Source: Synchiropus splendidus (taxonomy: Eukaryota > Chordata > Actinopteri > Syngnathiformes > Callionymidae). Taken from it: a DNA stretch of 64,000 nucleotides. Location of the stretch: positions 124,001-188,000 of the forward strand of contig NC_071349.1 of the NCBI RefSeq assembly GCF_027744825.2, written 5' to 3'. Below, piece by piece: positions 47,005-60,540 of this stretch (positions are counted from its first letter, which is position 1; each line of letters begins with the position of its first letter). The position numbers and the translations under genes are program-made. The notes beneath the pieces were generated by a model. The model did not search any database. It was given only the letters and a program-made list of their open reading frames with translations, and had not been told where the DNA came from.

Positions 47005-50000
47005 AAAGTTATCAACACTTTTATGTTTGGCGTTCCGAAACCCACCTTATCTCAGGCTGAAAAGCGTTTTTGTGCATTGTGCCATAACTTTTCAGGGAAG
47101 CTTCAGAACATGAAATTTTAACCTCCCACTATAGCAGAAAGGGTCTTTCTAGTAGTTGCACATCAAATCTAAACTGTCTGAAGTGTTTTTCCAAAGTTAT
47201 TAACACTTTTATGTTTGGCGTTCCGAAACCCACCTTATCTCAGGCTGAAAAGCGTTTTTGTGCATTGTGCCATAACTTTTCAGGAAAGCTTCTGAACATG
47301 AAATTTTAACCTCCCACTATAGCAGAAAGGGTCTTTCTAGTAGTTGCACATCAAATCTAAACTGTCTGAAGTGTTTTTCCAAAGTTATCAACACTTTTAT
47401 GTTTGGCGTTCCGAAACCCACCTTATCTCAGGCTGAAAAGCGTTTTTACGCATTGTTCCATAACTTTTCAGGGAAGCTTCAGAACATGAAATTTTAACCT
47501 CCCACTATAGCAGAAAGGGTCTTTCTAGTAGGTGCACATCAAATCTAAGCTGTCTGAAGTGTTTTTCCAAAGTTATCAACACTTTTATGTTTGGCGTTCC
47601 GAAACCCACCTTATCTCAGGCTGAAAAGCGTTTTTGTACATTGTGCCATAACTTTTCAGGGAAGCTTCAGAACATGAAATTTTAACCTCCCACTATAGCA
47701 GAAAGGGTCTTTCTAGTAGTTGCACATCAAATCTAAACTGTCTGAAGTGTTTTTCCAAAGTTATTAACACTTTTATGTTTGGCGTTCCGAAACCCACCTT
47801 ATCTCAGGCTGAAAAGCGTTTTTACGCATTGTGCCATAACTTTTCAGGGAAGCTTCAGAACATGAAATTTTGACCTCCCACTATAGCAGAAAGGGTCTTT
47901 CTAGTAGGTGCACATCAAATCTAAGCTGTCTGAAGTGTTTTTCCAAAGTTATCAACACTTTTATGTTTGGCGTTCCGAAACCCACCTTATCTCAGGCTGA
48001 AAAGCGTTTTTGTGCATTGTGCCATAACTTTTCAGGGAAGCTTCAGAACATGAAATTTTAACCTCCCACTATAGCAGAAAGGGTCTTTCTAGTAGTTGCA
48101 CATCAAATCTAAACTGTCTGAAGTGTTTTTCCAAAGTTATTAACACTTTTATGTTTGGCGTTCCGAAACCCACCTTATCTCAGGCTGAAAAGCGTTTTTG
48201 TGCATTGTGCCATAACTTTTCAGGGAAGCTTCAGAACATGAAATTTTAACCTCCCACTATAGCAGAAAGGGTCTTTCTAGTAGGTGCACATCAAATCTAA
48301 GCTGTCTGAAGTGTTTTTCGAAAGTTATCAACACTTTTATGTTTGGCGTTCCGAAACCCACCTTATCTCAGGCTGAAAAGCGTTTTTGTGCATTGTGCCA
48401 TAACTTTTCAGGGAAGCTTCAGAACATGAAATTTTAACCTCCCACTATAGCAGAAAGGGTCTTTCTAGTAGTTGCACATCAAATCTAAACTGTCTGAAGT
48501 GTTTTTCCAAAGTTATCAACACTTTTATGTTTGGCGTTCCGAAACCCACCTTATCTCAGGCTGAAAAGCGTTTTTGTGCATTGTGCCATAACTTTTCAGG
48601 GAAGCTTCAGAACATGAAATTTTAACCTCCCACTATAGCAGAAAGGGTCTTTCTAGTAGTTGCACATCAAATCTAAACTGTCTGAAGTGTTTTTCCAAAG
48701 TTATTAACACTTTTATGTTTGGCGTTCCGAAACCCACCTTATCTCAGGCTGAAAAGCGTTTTTGTGCATTGTGCCATAACTTTTCAGGGAAGCTTCAGAA
48801 CATGAAATTTTAACCTCCCACTATAGCTGAAAGGGTCTTTCTAGTAGTTGCACATCAAATCTAAACTGTCTGAAGTGTTTTTCCAAAGTTATTAACACTT
48901 TTATGTTTGGCGTTCCGAAACCCACCTTATCTCAGGCTGAAAAGCGTTTTTACGCATTGTGCCATAACTTTTCAGGGAAGCTTCAGAACATGAAATTTTA
49001 ACCTCCCACTATAGCAGAAAGGGTCTTTCTAGTAGGTGCACATCAAATCTAAGCTGTCTGAAGTGTTTTTCCAAAGTTATCAACACTTTTATGTTTGGCG
49101 TTCCGAAACCCACCTTATCTCAGGCTGAAAAGCGTTTTTGTGCATTGTGCCATAACTTTTCAGGGAAGCTTCAGAACATGAAATTTTAACCTCCCACTAT
49201 AGCAGAAAGGGTCTTTCTAGTAGTTGCACATCAAATCTAAACTGTCTGAAGTGTTTTTCCAAAGTTATCAACACTTTTATGTTTGGCGTTCCGAAACCCA
49301 CCTTATCTCAGGCTGAAAAGCGTTTTTGTGCATTGTGCCATAACTTTTCAGGGAAGCTTCAGAACATGAAATTTTAACCTCCCACTATAGCAGAAAGGGT
49401 CTTTCTAGTAGTTGCACATCAAATCTAAACTGTCTGAAGTGTTTTTCCAAAGTTATTAACACTTTTATGTTTGGCGTTCCGAAACCCACCTTATCTCAGG
49501 CTGAAAAGCGTTTTTGTGCATTGTGCCATAACTTTTCAGGGAAGCTTCAGAACATGAAATTTTAACCTCCCACTATAGCAGAAAGGGTCTTTCTAGTAGT
49601 TGCACATCAAATCTAAACTGTCTGAAGTGTTTTTCCAAAGTTATCAACACTTTTATGTTTGGCGTTCCGAAACCCACCTTATCTCAGGCTGAAAAGCGTT
49701 TTTACGCATTGTGCCATAACTTTTCAGGGAAGCTTCAGAACATGAAATTTTAACCTCCCACTATAGCAGAAAGGGTCTTTCTAGTAGGTGCACATCAAAT
49801 CTAAGCTGTATGAAGTGTTTTTCCAAAGTTATCAACACTTTTATGTTTGGCGTTCCGAAACCCACCTTATCTCAGGCTGAAAAGCGTTTTTGTGCATTGT
49901 GCCATAACTTTTCAGGGAAGCTTCAGAACATGAAATTTTAACCTCCCACTATAGCAGAAAGGGTCTTTCTAGTAGTTGCACATCAAATCTAAACTGTCTG

Positions 50001-50012
50001 AAGTGTTTTTCC
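47005..50012. repeat. 18-monomer-offset duplication, copy 1
   Basis: Sixteen monomers match 50389-53396 at 3384 bases (18 x 188). Rare shared bases are GCTTCTGAAC (about 47292), CATTGTTCC (about 47457), TTTGTACA (47638), ATTTTGACC (47871) and TATAGCTGAAA (48828). The next two monomers (50013-50388) complete the 18-monomer period. GCTGTATG at 49810 is replaced by AACCTGTCTG in copy 2. Confidence 0.82.
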
Positions 50013-50388
50013 AAAGTTATCAACACTTTTATGTTTGGCGTTCCGAAACCCACCTTATCTCAGGCTGAAAAGCGTTTTTGTGCATTGTGCCATAACTTTT
50101 CAGGGAAGCTTCAGAACATGAAATTTTAACCTCCCACTATAGCAGAAAGGGTCTTTCTAGTAGTTGCACATCAAATCTAAACTGTCTGAAGTGTTTTTCC
50201 AAAGTTATTAACACTTTTATGTTTGGCGTTCCGAAACCCACCTTATCTCAGGCTGAAAAGCGTTTTTGTGCATTGTGCCATAACTTTTCAGGGAAGCTTC
50301 AGAACATGAAATTTTAACCTCCCACTATAGCAGAAAGGGTCTTTCTAGTAGTTGCACATCAAATCTAAACTGTCTGAAGTGTTTTTCC

Positions 50389-53300
50389 AAAGTTATCAAC
50401 ACTTTTATGTTTGGCGTTCCGAAACCCACCTTATCTCAGGCTGAAAAGCGTTTTTGTGCATTGTGCCATAACTTTTCAGGGAAGCTTCAGAACATGAAAT
50501 TTTAACCTCCCACTATAGCAGAAAGGGTCTTTCTAGTAGTTACACATCAAATCTAAACTGTCTGAAGTGTTTTTCCAAAGTTATTAACACTTTTATGTTT
50601 GGCGTTCCGAAACCCACCTTATCTCAGGCTGAAAAGCGTTTTTGTGCATTGTGCCATAACTTTTCAGGAAAGCTTCTGAACATGAAATTTTAACCTCCCA
50701 CTATAGCAGAAAGGGTCTTTCTAGTAGTTGCACATCAAATCTAAACTGTCTGAAGTGTTTTTCCAAAGTTATCAACACTTTTATGTTTGGCGTTCCGAAA
50801 CCCACCTTATCTCAGGCTGAAAAGCGTTTTTACGCATTGTTCCATAACTTCTCAGGGAAGCTTCAGAACATGAAATTTTAACCTCCCACTATAGCAGAAA
50901 GGGTCTTTCTAGTAGGTGCACATCAAATCTAAGCTGTCTGAAGTGTTTTTCCAAAGTTATCAACACTTTTATGTTTGGCGTTCCGAAACCCACCTTATCT
51001 CAGGCTGAAAAGCGTTTTTGTACATTGTGCCATAACTTTTCAGGGAAGCTTCAGAACATGAAATTTTAACCTCCCACTATAGCAGAAAGGGTCTTTCTAG
51101 TAGTTGCACATCAAATCTAAACTGTCTGAAGTGTTTTTCCAAAGTTATTAACACTTTTATGTTTGGCGTTCCGAAACCCACCTTATCTCAGGCTGAAAAG
51201 CGTTTTTACGCATTGTGCCATAACTTTTCAGGGAAGCTTCAGAACATGAAATTTTGACCTCCCACTATAGCAGAAAGGGTCTTTCTAGTAGGTGCACATC
51301 AAATCTAAGCTGTCTGAAGTGTTTTTCCAAAGTTATCAACACTTTTATGTTTGGCGTTCCGAAACCCACCTTATCTCAGGCTGAAAAGCGTTTTTGTGCA
51401 TTGTGCCATAACTTTTCAGGGAAGCTTCAGAACATGAAATTTTAACCTCCCACTATAGCAGAAAGGGTCTTTCTAGTAGTTGCACATCAAATCTAAACTG
51501 TCTGAAGTGTTTTTCCAAAGTTATTAACACTTTTATGTTTGGCGTTCCGAAACCCACCTTATCTCAGGCTGAAAAGCGTTTTTGTGCATTGTGCCATAAC
51601 TTTTCAGGGAAGCTTCAGAACATGAAATTTTAACCTCCCACTATAGCAGAAAGGGTCTTTCTAGTAGGTGCACATCAAATCTAAGCTGTCTGAAGTGTTT
51701 TTCGAAAGTTATCAACACTTTTATGTTTGGCGTTCCGAAACCCACCTTATCTCAGGCTGAAAAGCGTTTTTGTGCATTGTGCCATAACTTTTCAGGGAAG
51801 CTTCAGAACATGAAATTTTAACCTCCCACTATAGCAGAAAGGGTCTTTCTAGTAGTTGCACATCAAATCTAAACTGTCTGAAGTGTTTTTCCAAAGTTAT
51901 CAACACTTTTATGTTTGGCGTTCCGAAACCCACCTTATCTCAGGCTGAAAAGCGTTTTTGTGCATTGTGCCATAACTTTTCAGGGAAGCTTCAGAACATG
52001 AAATTTTAACCTCCCACTATAGCAGAAAGGGTCTTTCTAGTAGTTGCACATCAAATCTAAACTGTCTGAAGTTTTTTTCCAAAGTTATTAACACTTTTAT
52101 GTTTGGCGTTCCGAAACCCACCTTATCTCAGGCTGAAAAGCGTTTTTGTGCATTGTGCCATAACTTTTCAGGGAAGCTTCAGAACATGAAATTTTAACCT
52201 CCCACTATAGCTGAAAGGGTCTTTCTAGTAGTTGCACATCAAATCTAAACTGTCTGAAGTGTTTTTCCAAAGTTATTAACACTTTTATGTTTGGCGTTCC
52301 GAAACCCACCTTATCTCAGGCTGAAAAGCGTTTTTACGCATTGTGCCATAACTTTTCAGGGAAGCTTCAGAACATGAAATTTTAACCTCCCACTATAGCA
52401 GAAAGGGTCTTTCTAGTAGGTGCACATCAAATCTAAGCTGTCTGAAGTGTTTTTCCAAAGTTATCAACACTTTTATGTTTGGCGTTCCGAAACCCACCTT
52501 ATCTCAGGCTGAAAAGCGTTTTTGTGCATTGTGCCATAACTTTTCAGGGAAGCTTCAGAACATGAAATTTTAACCTCCCACTATAGCAGAAAGGGTCTTT
52601 CTAGTAGTTGCACATCAAATCTAAACTGTCTGAAGTGTTTTTCCAAAGTTATCAACACTTTTATGTTTGGCGTTCCGAAACCCACCTTATCTCAGGCTGA
52701 AAAGCGTTTTTGTGCATTGTGCCATAACTTTTCAGGGAAGCTTCAGAACATGAAATTTTAACCTCCCACTATAGCAGAAAGGGTCTTTCTAGTAGTTGCA
52801 CATCAAATCTAAACTGTCTGAAGTGTTTTTCCAAAGTTATTAACACTTTTATGTTTGGCGTTCCGAAACCCACCTTATCTCAGGCTGAAAAGCGTTTTTG
52901 TGCATTGTGCCATAACTTTTCAGGGAAGCTTCAGAACATGAAATTTTAACCTCCCACTATAGCAGAAAGGGTCTTTCTAGTAGTTGCACATCAAATCTAA
53001 ACTGTCTGAAGTGTTTTTCCAAAGTTATCAACACTTTTATGTTTGGCGTTCCGAAACCCACCTTATCTCAGGCTGAAAAGCGTTTTTACGCATTGTGCCA
53101 TAACTTTTCAGGGAAGCTTCAGAACATGAAATTTTAACCTCCCACTATAGCAGAAAGGGTCTTTCTAGTAGGTGCACATCAAATCTAACCTGTCTGAAGT
53201 GTTTTTCCAAAGTTATCAACACTTTTATGTTTGGCGTTCCGAAACCCACCTTATCTCAGGCTGAAAAGCGTTTTTGTGCATTGTGCCATAACTTTTCAGG

Positions 53301-53396
53301 GAAGCTTCAGAACATGAAATTTTAACCTCCCACTATAGCAGAAAGGGTCTTTCTAGTAGTTGCACATCAAATCTAAACTGTCTGAAGTGTTTTTCC
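50389..53396. repeat. 18-monomer-offset duplication, copy 2
   Basis: This copy carries the same rare bases as copy 1: GCTTCTGAAC (about 50676), CATTGTTCC (about 50841), TTTGTACA (51022), ATTTTGACC (about 51255) and TATAGCTGAAA (52212). Private changes since duplication are GTTACAC (50542), CTTCTCAG (about 50851), GAAGTTTTTTTCC (about 52073) and AACCTG (about 53189). A handful of differences over 3 kb implies a young event. Confidence 0.82.
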
Positions 53397-55840
53397 AAAG
53401 TTATCAACACTTTTATGTTTGGCGTTCCGAAACCCACCTTATCTCAGGCTGAAAAGCGTTTTTACGCATTGTGCCATAACTTTTCAGGGAAGCTTCAGAA
53501 CATGAAATTTTAACCTCCCACTATAGCAGAAAGGGTCTTTCTAGTAGGTGCACATCAAATCTAAGCTGTCTGAAGTGTTTTTCCAAAGTTATCAACACTT
53601 TTATGTTTGGCGTTCCGAAACCCACCTTATCTCAGGCTGAAAAGCGTTTTTGTGCATTGTGCCATAACTTTTCAGGGAAGCTTCAGAACATGAAATTTTA
53701 ACCTCCCACTATAGCAGAAAGGGTCTTTCTAGTAGTTGCACATCAAATCTAAACTGTCTGAAGTGTTTTTCCAAAGTTATTAACACTTTTATGTTTGGCG
53801 TTCCGAAACCCACCTTATCTCAGGCTGAAAAGCGTTTTTGTGCATTGTGCCATAACTTTTCAGGGAAGCTTCAGAACATGAAATTTTAACCTCCCACTAT
53901 AGCAGAAAGGGTCTTTCTAGTAGTTGCACATCAAATCTAAACTGTCTGAAGTGTTTTTCCAAAGTTATTAACACTTTTATGTTTGGCGTTCCGAAACCCA
54001 CCTTATCTCAGGCTGAAAAGCGTTTTTGTGCATTGTGCCATAACTTTTCAGGGAAGCTTCAGAACATGAAATTTTAACCTCCCACTATAGCAGAAAGGGT
54101 CTTTCTAGTAGTTGCACATCAAATCTAAACTGTCTGAAGTGTTTTTCCAAAGTTATTAACACTTTTATGTTTGGCGTTCCGAAACCCACCTTATCTCAGG
54201 CTGAAAAGCGTTTTTGTGCATTGTGCCATAACTTTTCAGGGAAGCTTCAGAACATGAAATTTTAACCTCCCACTATAGCAGAAAGGGTCTTTCTTGTAGT
54301 TGCACATCAAATCTAAACTGTCTGAAGTGTTTTTCCAAAGTTATTAACACTTTTATGTTTGGCGTTCCGAAACCCACCTTATCTCAGGCTGAAAAGCGTT
54401 TTTGTGCATTGTGCCATAACTTTTCAGGGAAGCTTCAGAACATGAAATTTTAACCTCCCACTATAGCAGAAAGGGTCTTTCTAGTAGTTGCACATCAAAT
54501 CTAAACTGTCTGAAGTGTTTTTCCAAAGTTATTAACACTTTTATGTTTGGCGTTCCGAAACCCACCTTATCTCAGGCTGAAAGGCGTTTTTGTGCATTGT
54601 GCCATAACTTTTCAGGGAAGCTTCAGAACATGAAATTTTAACCTCCCACTATAGCAGAAAGGGTCTTTCTAGTAGTTGCACATCAAATCTAAACTGTCTG
54701 AAGTGTTTTTCCAAAGTTATCAACACTTTTATGTTTGGCGTTCCGAAACCCACCTTATCTCAGGCTGAAAAGCGTTTTTACGCATTGTGCCATAACTTTT
54801 CAGGGAAGCATCAGAAAATGAAATTTTAACCTCCCACTATAGCAGAAAGGGTCTTTCTAGTAGGTGCACATCAAATCTAAGCTGTCTGAAGTGTTTTCCG
54901 AAAGTTATCAACACTTTTATGTTTGGCGTTCCGAAGCCCACCTTATCTCAGGCTGAAAAGCGTTTTTGTGCATTATGCCATAACTTTTCAGGGAAGCTTC
55001 AGAACATGAAATTTTAACCTCCCACTATAGCAGAAAGGGTCTTTCTAGTAGTTGCACATCAAATCTAAGCTGTCTGAAGTGTTTTTCAAAAGTTATCAAC
55101 ACTTTTATGTTTGGCGTTCCGAAACCCACCTTATCTCAGGCTGAAAAGCGTTTTTGTGCATTGTGCCATAACTTTTCAGGGAAGCTTCAGAACATGAAAT
55201 TTTAACCTCCCACTATAGCAGAAAGGGTCTTTCTAGTAGTTGCACATCAAATCTAAACTGTCTGAAGTGTTTTTCCAAAGTTATTAACACTTTTATGTTT
55301 GGCGTTCCGAAACCCACCTTATCTCAGGCTGAAAAGCGTTTTTGTGCATTGTGCCATAACTTTTCAGGGAAGCTTCAGAACATGGAATTTTAACCTCCCA
55401 CTATAGCAGAAAGGGTCTTTCTAGTAGTTGCACATCAAATCTAAACTGTCTGAAGTGTTTTTCCAAAGTTATCAACACTTTTATGTTTGGCGTTCCGAAA
55501 CCCACCTTATCTCAGGCTGAAAAGCGTTTTTACGTATTGTGCCATAACTTTTCAGGGAAGCTTCAGAACATGAAATTTTAACCTCCCACTATAGCAGAAA
55601 GGGTCTTTCTAGTAGGTGCACATCAAATCTAAGCTGTCTGAAGTGTTTTTCCAAAGTTATCAACACTTTTATGTTTGGCGTTCCGAAACCCACCTTATCT
55701 CAGGCTGAAAAGCGTTTTTGTGCATTGTGCCATAACTTTTCAGGGAAGCTTCAGAACATGAAATTTTAACCTCCCACTATAGCAGAAAGGGTCTTTCTAG
55801 TAGTTGCACATCCAATCTAAACTGTCCTAAGTGTTTTTCC
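53021..55840. repeat. 40-monomer-offset duplication, copy 1
   Basis: Fifteen monomers match 60541-63360 at 7520 bases (40 x 188). Shared rare bases are AACCTG (53189), TTCTTGTAG (about 54295), AAGGCG (54583), GCATCAGAAAATG (54810), the TTTTCCG/GAAGCCC/ATTATG set, CATGGAATT (55385) and ACGTATTG (about 55535). Private bases are TCCAAT and TCCTAAG near 55812-55827. Similarity continues into the next monomer until GGTGC versus GTTGC near 55990 and 63510. Confidence 0.82.
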
Positions 55841-56216
55841 AAAGTTATTAACACTTTTATGTTTGGCGTTCCGAAACCCACCTTATCTCAGGCTGAAAAG
55901 CGTTTTTACGCATTGTGCCATAACTTTTCAGGGAAGCTTCAGAACATGAAATTTTAACCTCCCACTATAGCAGAAAGGGTCTTTCTAGTAGGTGCACATC
56001 AAATCTAAGCTGTCTGAAGTGTTTTTCGAAAGTTATCAACACTTTTATGTTTGGCGTTCCGAAACCCACCTTATCTCAGGCTGAAAAGCGTTTTTGTGCA
56101 TTGTGCCATAACTTTTCAGGGAAGCTTCAGAACATGAAATTTTAACCTCCCACTATAGCAGAAAGGGTCTTTCTAGTAGTTGCACATCAAATCTAAGCTG
56201 TCTGAAGTGTTTTTCA
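54901..56216. repeat. 12-monomer-offset block, copy 1
   Basis: Seven monomers match 57157-58472 at 2256 bases. The pairs are CATTATGCC, the CA junction, CATGGAATT (55385 and 57641), ACGTATTG, and a TAAC/ACG monomer with a CG junction. The copies differ at GAAGCCC (absent at 57157). The block is followed by a CATGGAAG monomer (56306) absent from the other copy. Confidence 0.72.
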
Positions 56217-57156
56217 AAAGTTATCAACACTTTTATGTTTGGCGTTCCGAAACCCACCTTATCTCAGGCTGAAAAGCGTTTTTGTGCATTGTGCCATAAC
56301 TTTTCATGGAAGCTTCAGAACATGAAATTTTAACCTCCCACTATAGCAGAAAGGGTCTTTCTAGTAGTTGCACATCAAATCTAAACTGTCTGAAGTGTTT
56401 TTCCAAAGTTATCAACACTTTTATGTTTGGCGTTCCGAAACCCACCTTATCTCAGGCTGAAAAGCGTTTTTGTGCATTGTGCCATAACTTTTCAGGGAAG
56501 CTTCAGAACATGAAATTTTAACCTCCCACTATAGCAGAAAGGGTCTTTCTAGTAGTTGCACATCAAATCTAAACTGTCTGAAGTGTTTTTCCAAAGTTAT
56601 TAACACTTTTATGTTTGGCGTTCCGAAACCCACCTTATCTCAGGCTGAAAAGCGTTTTTACGCATTGTGCCATAACTTTTCAGGGAAGCTTCAGAACATG
56701 AAATTTTAACCTCCCACTATAGCAGAAAGGGTCTTTCTAGTAGTTGCACATCAAATCTAAACTGTCTGAAGTGTTTTTCCAAAGTTATCAACACTTTTAT
56801 GTTTGGCGTTCCGAAACCCACCTTATCTCAGGCTGAAAAGCGTTTTTGTGCATTGTGCCATAACTTTTCAGGGAAGCTTCAGAACATGAAATTTTAACCT
56901 CCCACTATAGCAGAAAGGGTCTTTCTAGTAGTTGCACATCAAATCTAAACTGTCTGAAGTGTTTTTCCAAAGTTATTAACACTTTTATGTTTGGCGTTCC
57001 GAAACCCACCTTATCTCAGGCTGAAAAGCGTTTTTGTGCATTGTGCCATAACTTTTCAGGGAAGCTTCAGAACATGAAATTTTAACCTCCCACTATAGCA
57101 GAAAGGGTCTTTCTAGTAGTTGCACATCAAATCTAAGCTGTCTGAAGTGTTTTCCG
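56217..57156. repeat. Five monomers between the 12-offset copies
   Basis: The first has CATGGAAG (56306). The monomer at 56593 is TAAC/ACG with GTTGC/AAACTG, a mixed haplotype. It and the next two recur at 58661-59224, now at an 11-monomer offset. The change from 12 to 11 marks loss or gain of one monomer. Confidence 0.6.
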
Positions 57157-58472
57157 AAAGTTATCAACACTTTTATGTTTGGCGTTCCGAAACCCACCTT
57201 ATCTCAGGCTGAAAAGCGTTTTTGTGCATTATGCCATAACTTTTCAGGGAAGCTTCAGAACATGAAATTTTAACCTCCCACTATAGCAGAAAGGGTCTTT
57301 CTAGTAGTTGCACATCAAATCTAAGCTGTCTGAAGTGTTTTTCAAAAGTTATCAACACTTTTATGTTTGGCGTTCCGAAACCCACCTTATCTCAGGCTGA
57401 AAAGCGTTTTTGTGCATTGTGCCATAACTTTTCAGGGAAGCTTCAGAACATGAAATTTTAACCTCCCACTATAGCAGAAAGGGTCTTTCTAGTAGTTGCA
57501 CATCAAATCTAAACTGTCTGAAGTGTTTTTCCAAAGTTATTAACACTTTTATGTTTGGCGTTCCGAAACCCACCTTATCTCAGGCTGAAAAGCGTTTTTG
57601 TGCATTGTGCCATAACTTTTCAGGGAAGCTTCAGAACATGGAATTTTAACCTCCCACTATAGCAGAAAGGGTCTTTCTCGTAGTTGCACATCAAATCTAA
57701 ACTGTCTGAAGTGTTTTTCCAAAGTTATCAACACTTTTATGTTTGGCGTTCCGAAACCCACCTTATCTCAGGCTGAAAAACGTTTTTACGTATTGTGCCA
57801 TAACTTTTCAGGGAAGCTTCAGAACATGAAATTTTAACCTCCCACTATAGCAGAAAGGGTCTTTCGAGTAGGTGCACATCAAATCTAAGCTGTCTGAAGT
57901 GTTTTTCCAAAGTTATCAACACTTTTATGTTTGGCGTTCCGAAACCCACCTTATCTCAGGCTGAAAAGCGTTTTTGTGCATTGTGCCATAACTTTTCAGG
58001 GAAGCTTCAGAACATGAAATTTTAACCTCCCACTATAGCAGAAAGGGTCTTTCTAGTAGTTGCACATCAAATCTAAACTGTCTGAAGTGTTTTTCCAAAG
58101 TTATTAACACTTTTATGTTTGGCGTTCCGAAACCCACCTTATCTCAGGCTGAAAAGCGTTTTTACGCATTGTGCCATAACTTTTCAGGGAAGCTTCAGAA
58201 CATGAAATTTTAACCTCCCACTATAGCAGAAAGGGTCTTTCTAGTAGGTGCACATCAAATCTAAGCTGTCTGAAGTGTTTTTCGAAAGTTATCAACACTT
58301 TTATGTTTGGCGTTCCGAAACCCACCTTATCTCAGGCTGAAAAGCGTTTTTGTGCATTGTGCCATAACTTTTCAGGGAAGCTTCAGAACATGAAATTTTA
58401 ACCTCCCACTATAGCAGAAAGGGTCTTTCTAGTAGTTGCACATCAAATCTAAGCTGTCTGAAGTGTTTTTCC
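57157..58472. repeat. 12-monomer-offset block, copy 2
   Basis: This is the second copy of 54901-56216. It keeps TTTTCCG and CATTATGCC but has GAAACCC in place of GAAGCCC, so the linked haplotype is broken. Private changes cluster at CTCGTAG (57679), GAAAAACG (57780) and TTCGAGTAGG (about 57866). Confidence 0.72.
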
Positions 58473-60540
58473 AAAGTTATCAACACTTTTATGTTTGGCG
58501 TTCCGAAACCCACCTTATCTCAGGCTGAAAAGCGTTTTTGTGCATTGTGCCATAACTTTTCAGGGAAGCTTCAGAACATGAAATTTTAACCTCCCACTAT
58601 AGCAGAAAGGGTCTTTTTAGTAGTTGCACATCAAATCTAAACTGTCTGAAGTGTTTTTCCAAAGTTATTAACACTTTTATGTTTGGCGTTCCGAAACCCA
58701 CCTTATCTCAGGCTGAAAAGCGTTTTTACGCATTGTGCCATAACTTTTCAGGGAAGCTTCAGAACATGAAATTTTAACCTCCCACTATAGCAGAAAGGGT
58801 CTTTCTAGTAGTTGCACATCAAATCTAAACTGTCTGAAGTGTTTTTCCAAAGTTATCAACACTTTTATGTTTGGCGTTCCGAAACCCACCTTATCTCAGG
58901 CTGAAAAGCGTTTTTGTGCATTGTGCCATAACTTTTCAGGGAAGCTTCAGAACATGAAATTTTAACCTCCCACTATAGCAGAAAGGGTCTTTCTAGTAGT
59001 TGCACATCAAATCTAAACTGTCTGAAGTGTTTTTCCAAAGTTATTAACACTTTTATGTTTGGCGTTCCGAAACCCACCTTATCTCAGGCTGAAAAGCGTT
59101 TTTGTGCATTGTGCCATAACTTTTCAGGGAAGCTTCAGAACATGAAATTTTAACCTCCCACTATAGCAGAAAGGGTCTTTCTAGTAGTTGCACATCAAAT
59201 CTAAACTGTCTGAAGTGTTTTTCCAAAGTTATCAACACTTTTATGTTTGGCGTTCCGAAACCCACCTTATCTCAGGCTGAAAAGCGTTTTTACGCATTGT
59301 GCCATAACTTTTCAGGGAAGCTTCAGAACATGAAATTTTAACCTCCCACTATAGCAGAAAGGGTCTTTCTAGTAGTTGCACATCAAATCTAAACTGTCTG
59401 AAGTGTTTTTCCAAAGTTATTAACACTTTTATGTTTGGCGTTCCGAAACCCACCTTATCTCAGGCTGAAAAGCGTTTTTGTGCATTGTGCCATAACTTTT
59501 CAGGGAAGCTTCAGAACATGAAATTTTAACCTCCCACTATAGCAGAAAGGGTCTTTCTAGTAGTTGCACATCAAATCTAAACTGTCTGAAGTGTTTTTCC
59601 AAAGTTATCAACACTTTTATGTTTGGCGTTCCGAAACCCACCTTATCTCAGGCTGAAAAGCGTTTTTACGCATTGTGCCATAAATTTTCAGGGAAGCTTC
59701 AGAACATGAAATTTTAACCTCCCACTATAGCAGAAAGGGTCTTTCTAGTAGGTGCACATCAAATCTAAGCTGTCTGAAGTGTTTTTCCAAAGTTATCAAC
59801 ACTTTTATGTTTGGCGTTCCGAAACCCACCTTATCTCAGGCTGAAAAGCGTTTTTGTGCATTGTGCCATAACTTTTCAGGGAAGCTTCAGAACATGAAAT
59901 TTTAACCTCCCACTATAGCAGAAAGGGTCTTTCTAGTAGTTGCACATCAAATCTAAACTGTCTGAAGTGTTTTTCCAAAGTTATTAACACTTTTATGTTT
60001 GGCGTTCCGAAACCCACCTTATCTCAGGCTGAAAAGCGTTTTTACGCATTGTGCCATAACTTTTCAGGGAAGCTTCAGAACATGAAATTTTAACCTCCCA
60101 CTATAGCAGAAAGGGTCTTTCTAGTAGGTGCACATCAAATCTAAGCTGTCTGAAGTGTTTTTCGAAAGTTATCAACACTTTTATGTTTGGCGTTCCGAAA
60201 CCCACCTTATCTCAGGCTGAAAAGCGTTTTTGTGCATTGTGCCATAACTTTTCAGGGAAGCTTCAGAACATGAAATTTTAACCTCCCACTATAGCAGAAA
60301 GGGTCTTTCTAGTAGTTGCACATCAAATCTAAGCTGTCTGAAGTGTTTTTCCAAAGTTATCAACACTTTTATGTTTGGCGTTCCGAAACCCACCTTATCT
60401 CAGGCTGAAAAGCGTTTTTGTGCATTGTGCCATAACTTTTCAGGGAAGCTTCAGAACATGAAATTTTAACCTCCCACTATAGCAGAAAGGGTCTTTCTAG
60501 TAGTTGCACATCAAATCTAAACTGTCTGAAGTGTTTTTCC
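57721..60540. repeat. 10-monomer-offset repeat in the right part of the window
   Basis: Five monomers at 57721-58660 (ACG/GGTGC, GTG, TAAC/ACG with a CG junction, GTG/AAGCTG with a CC junction, GTG) recur in order at 59601-60540, 1880 bases on. The intervening monomers are ordinary, including two ACG monomers with GTTGC (58661 and 59225). TAAATTTTC near 59684 is a private break of dyad 1's right flank. A CTTTTTAG lies near 58617. Confidence 0.62.
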
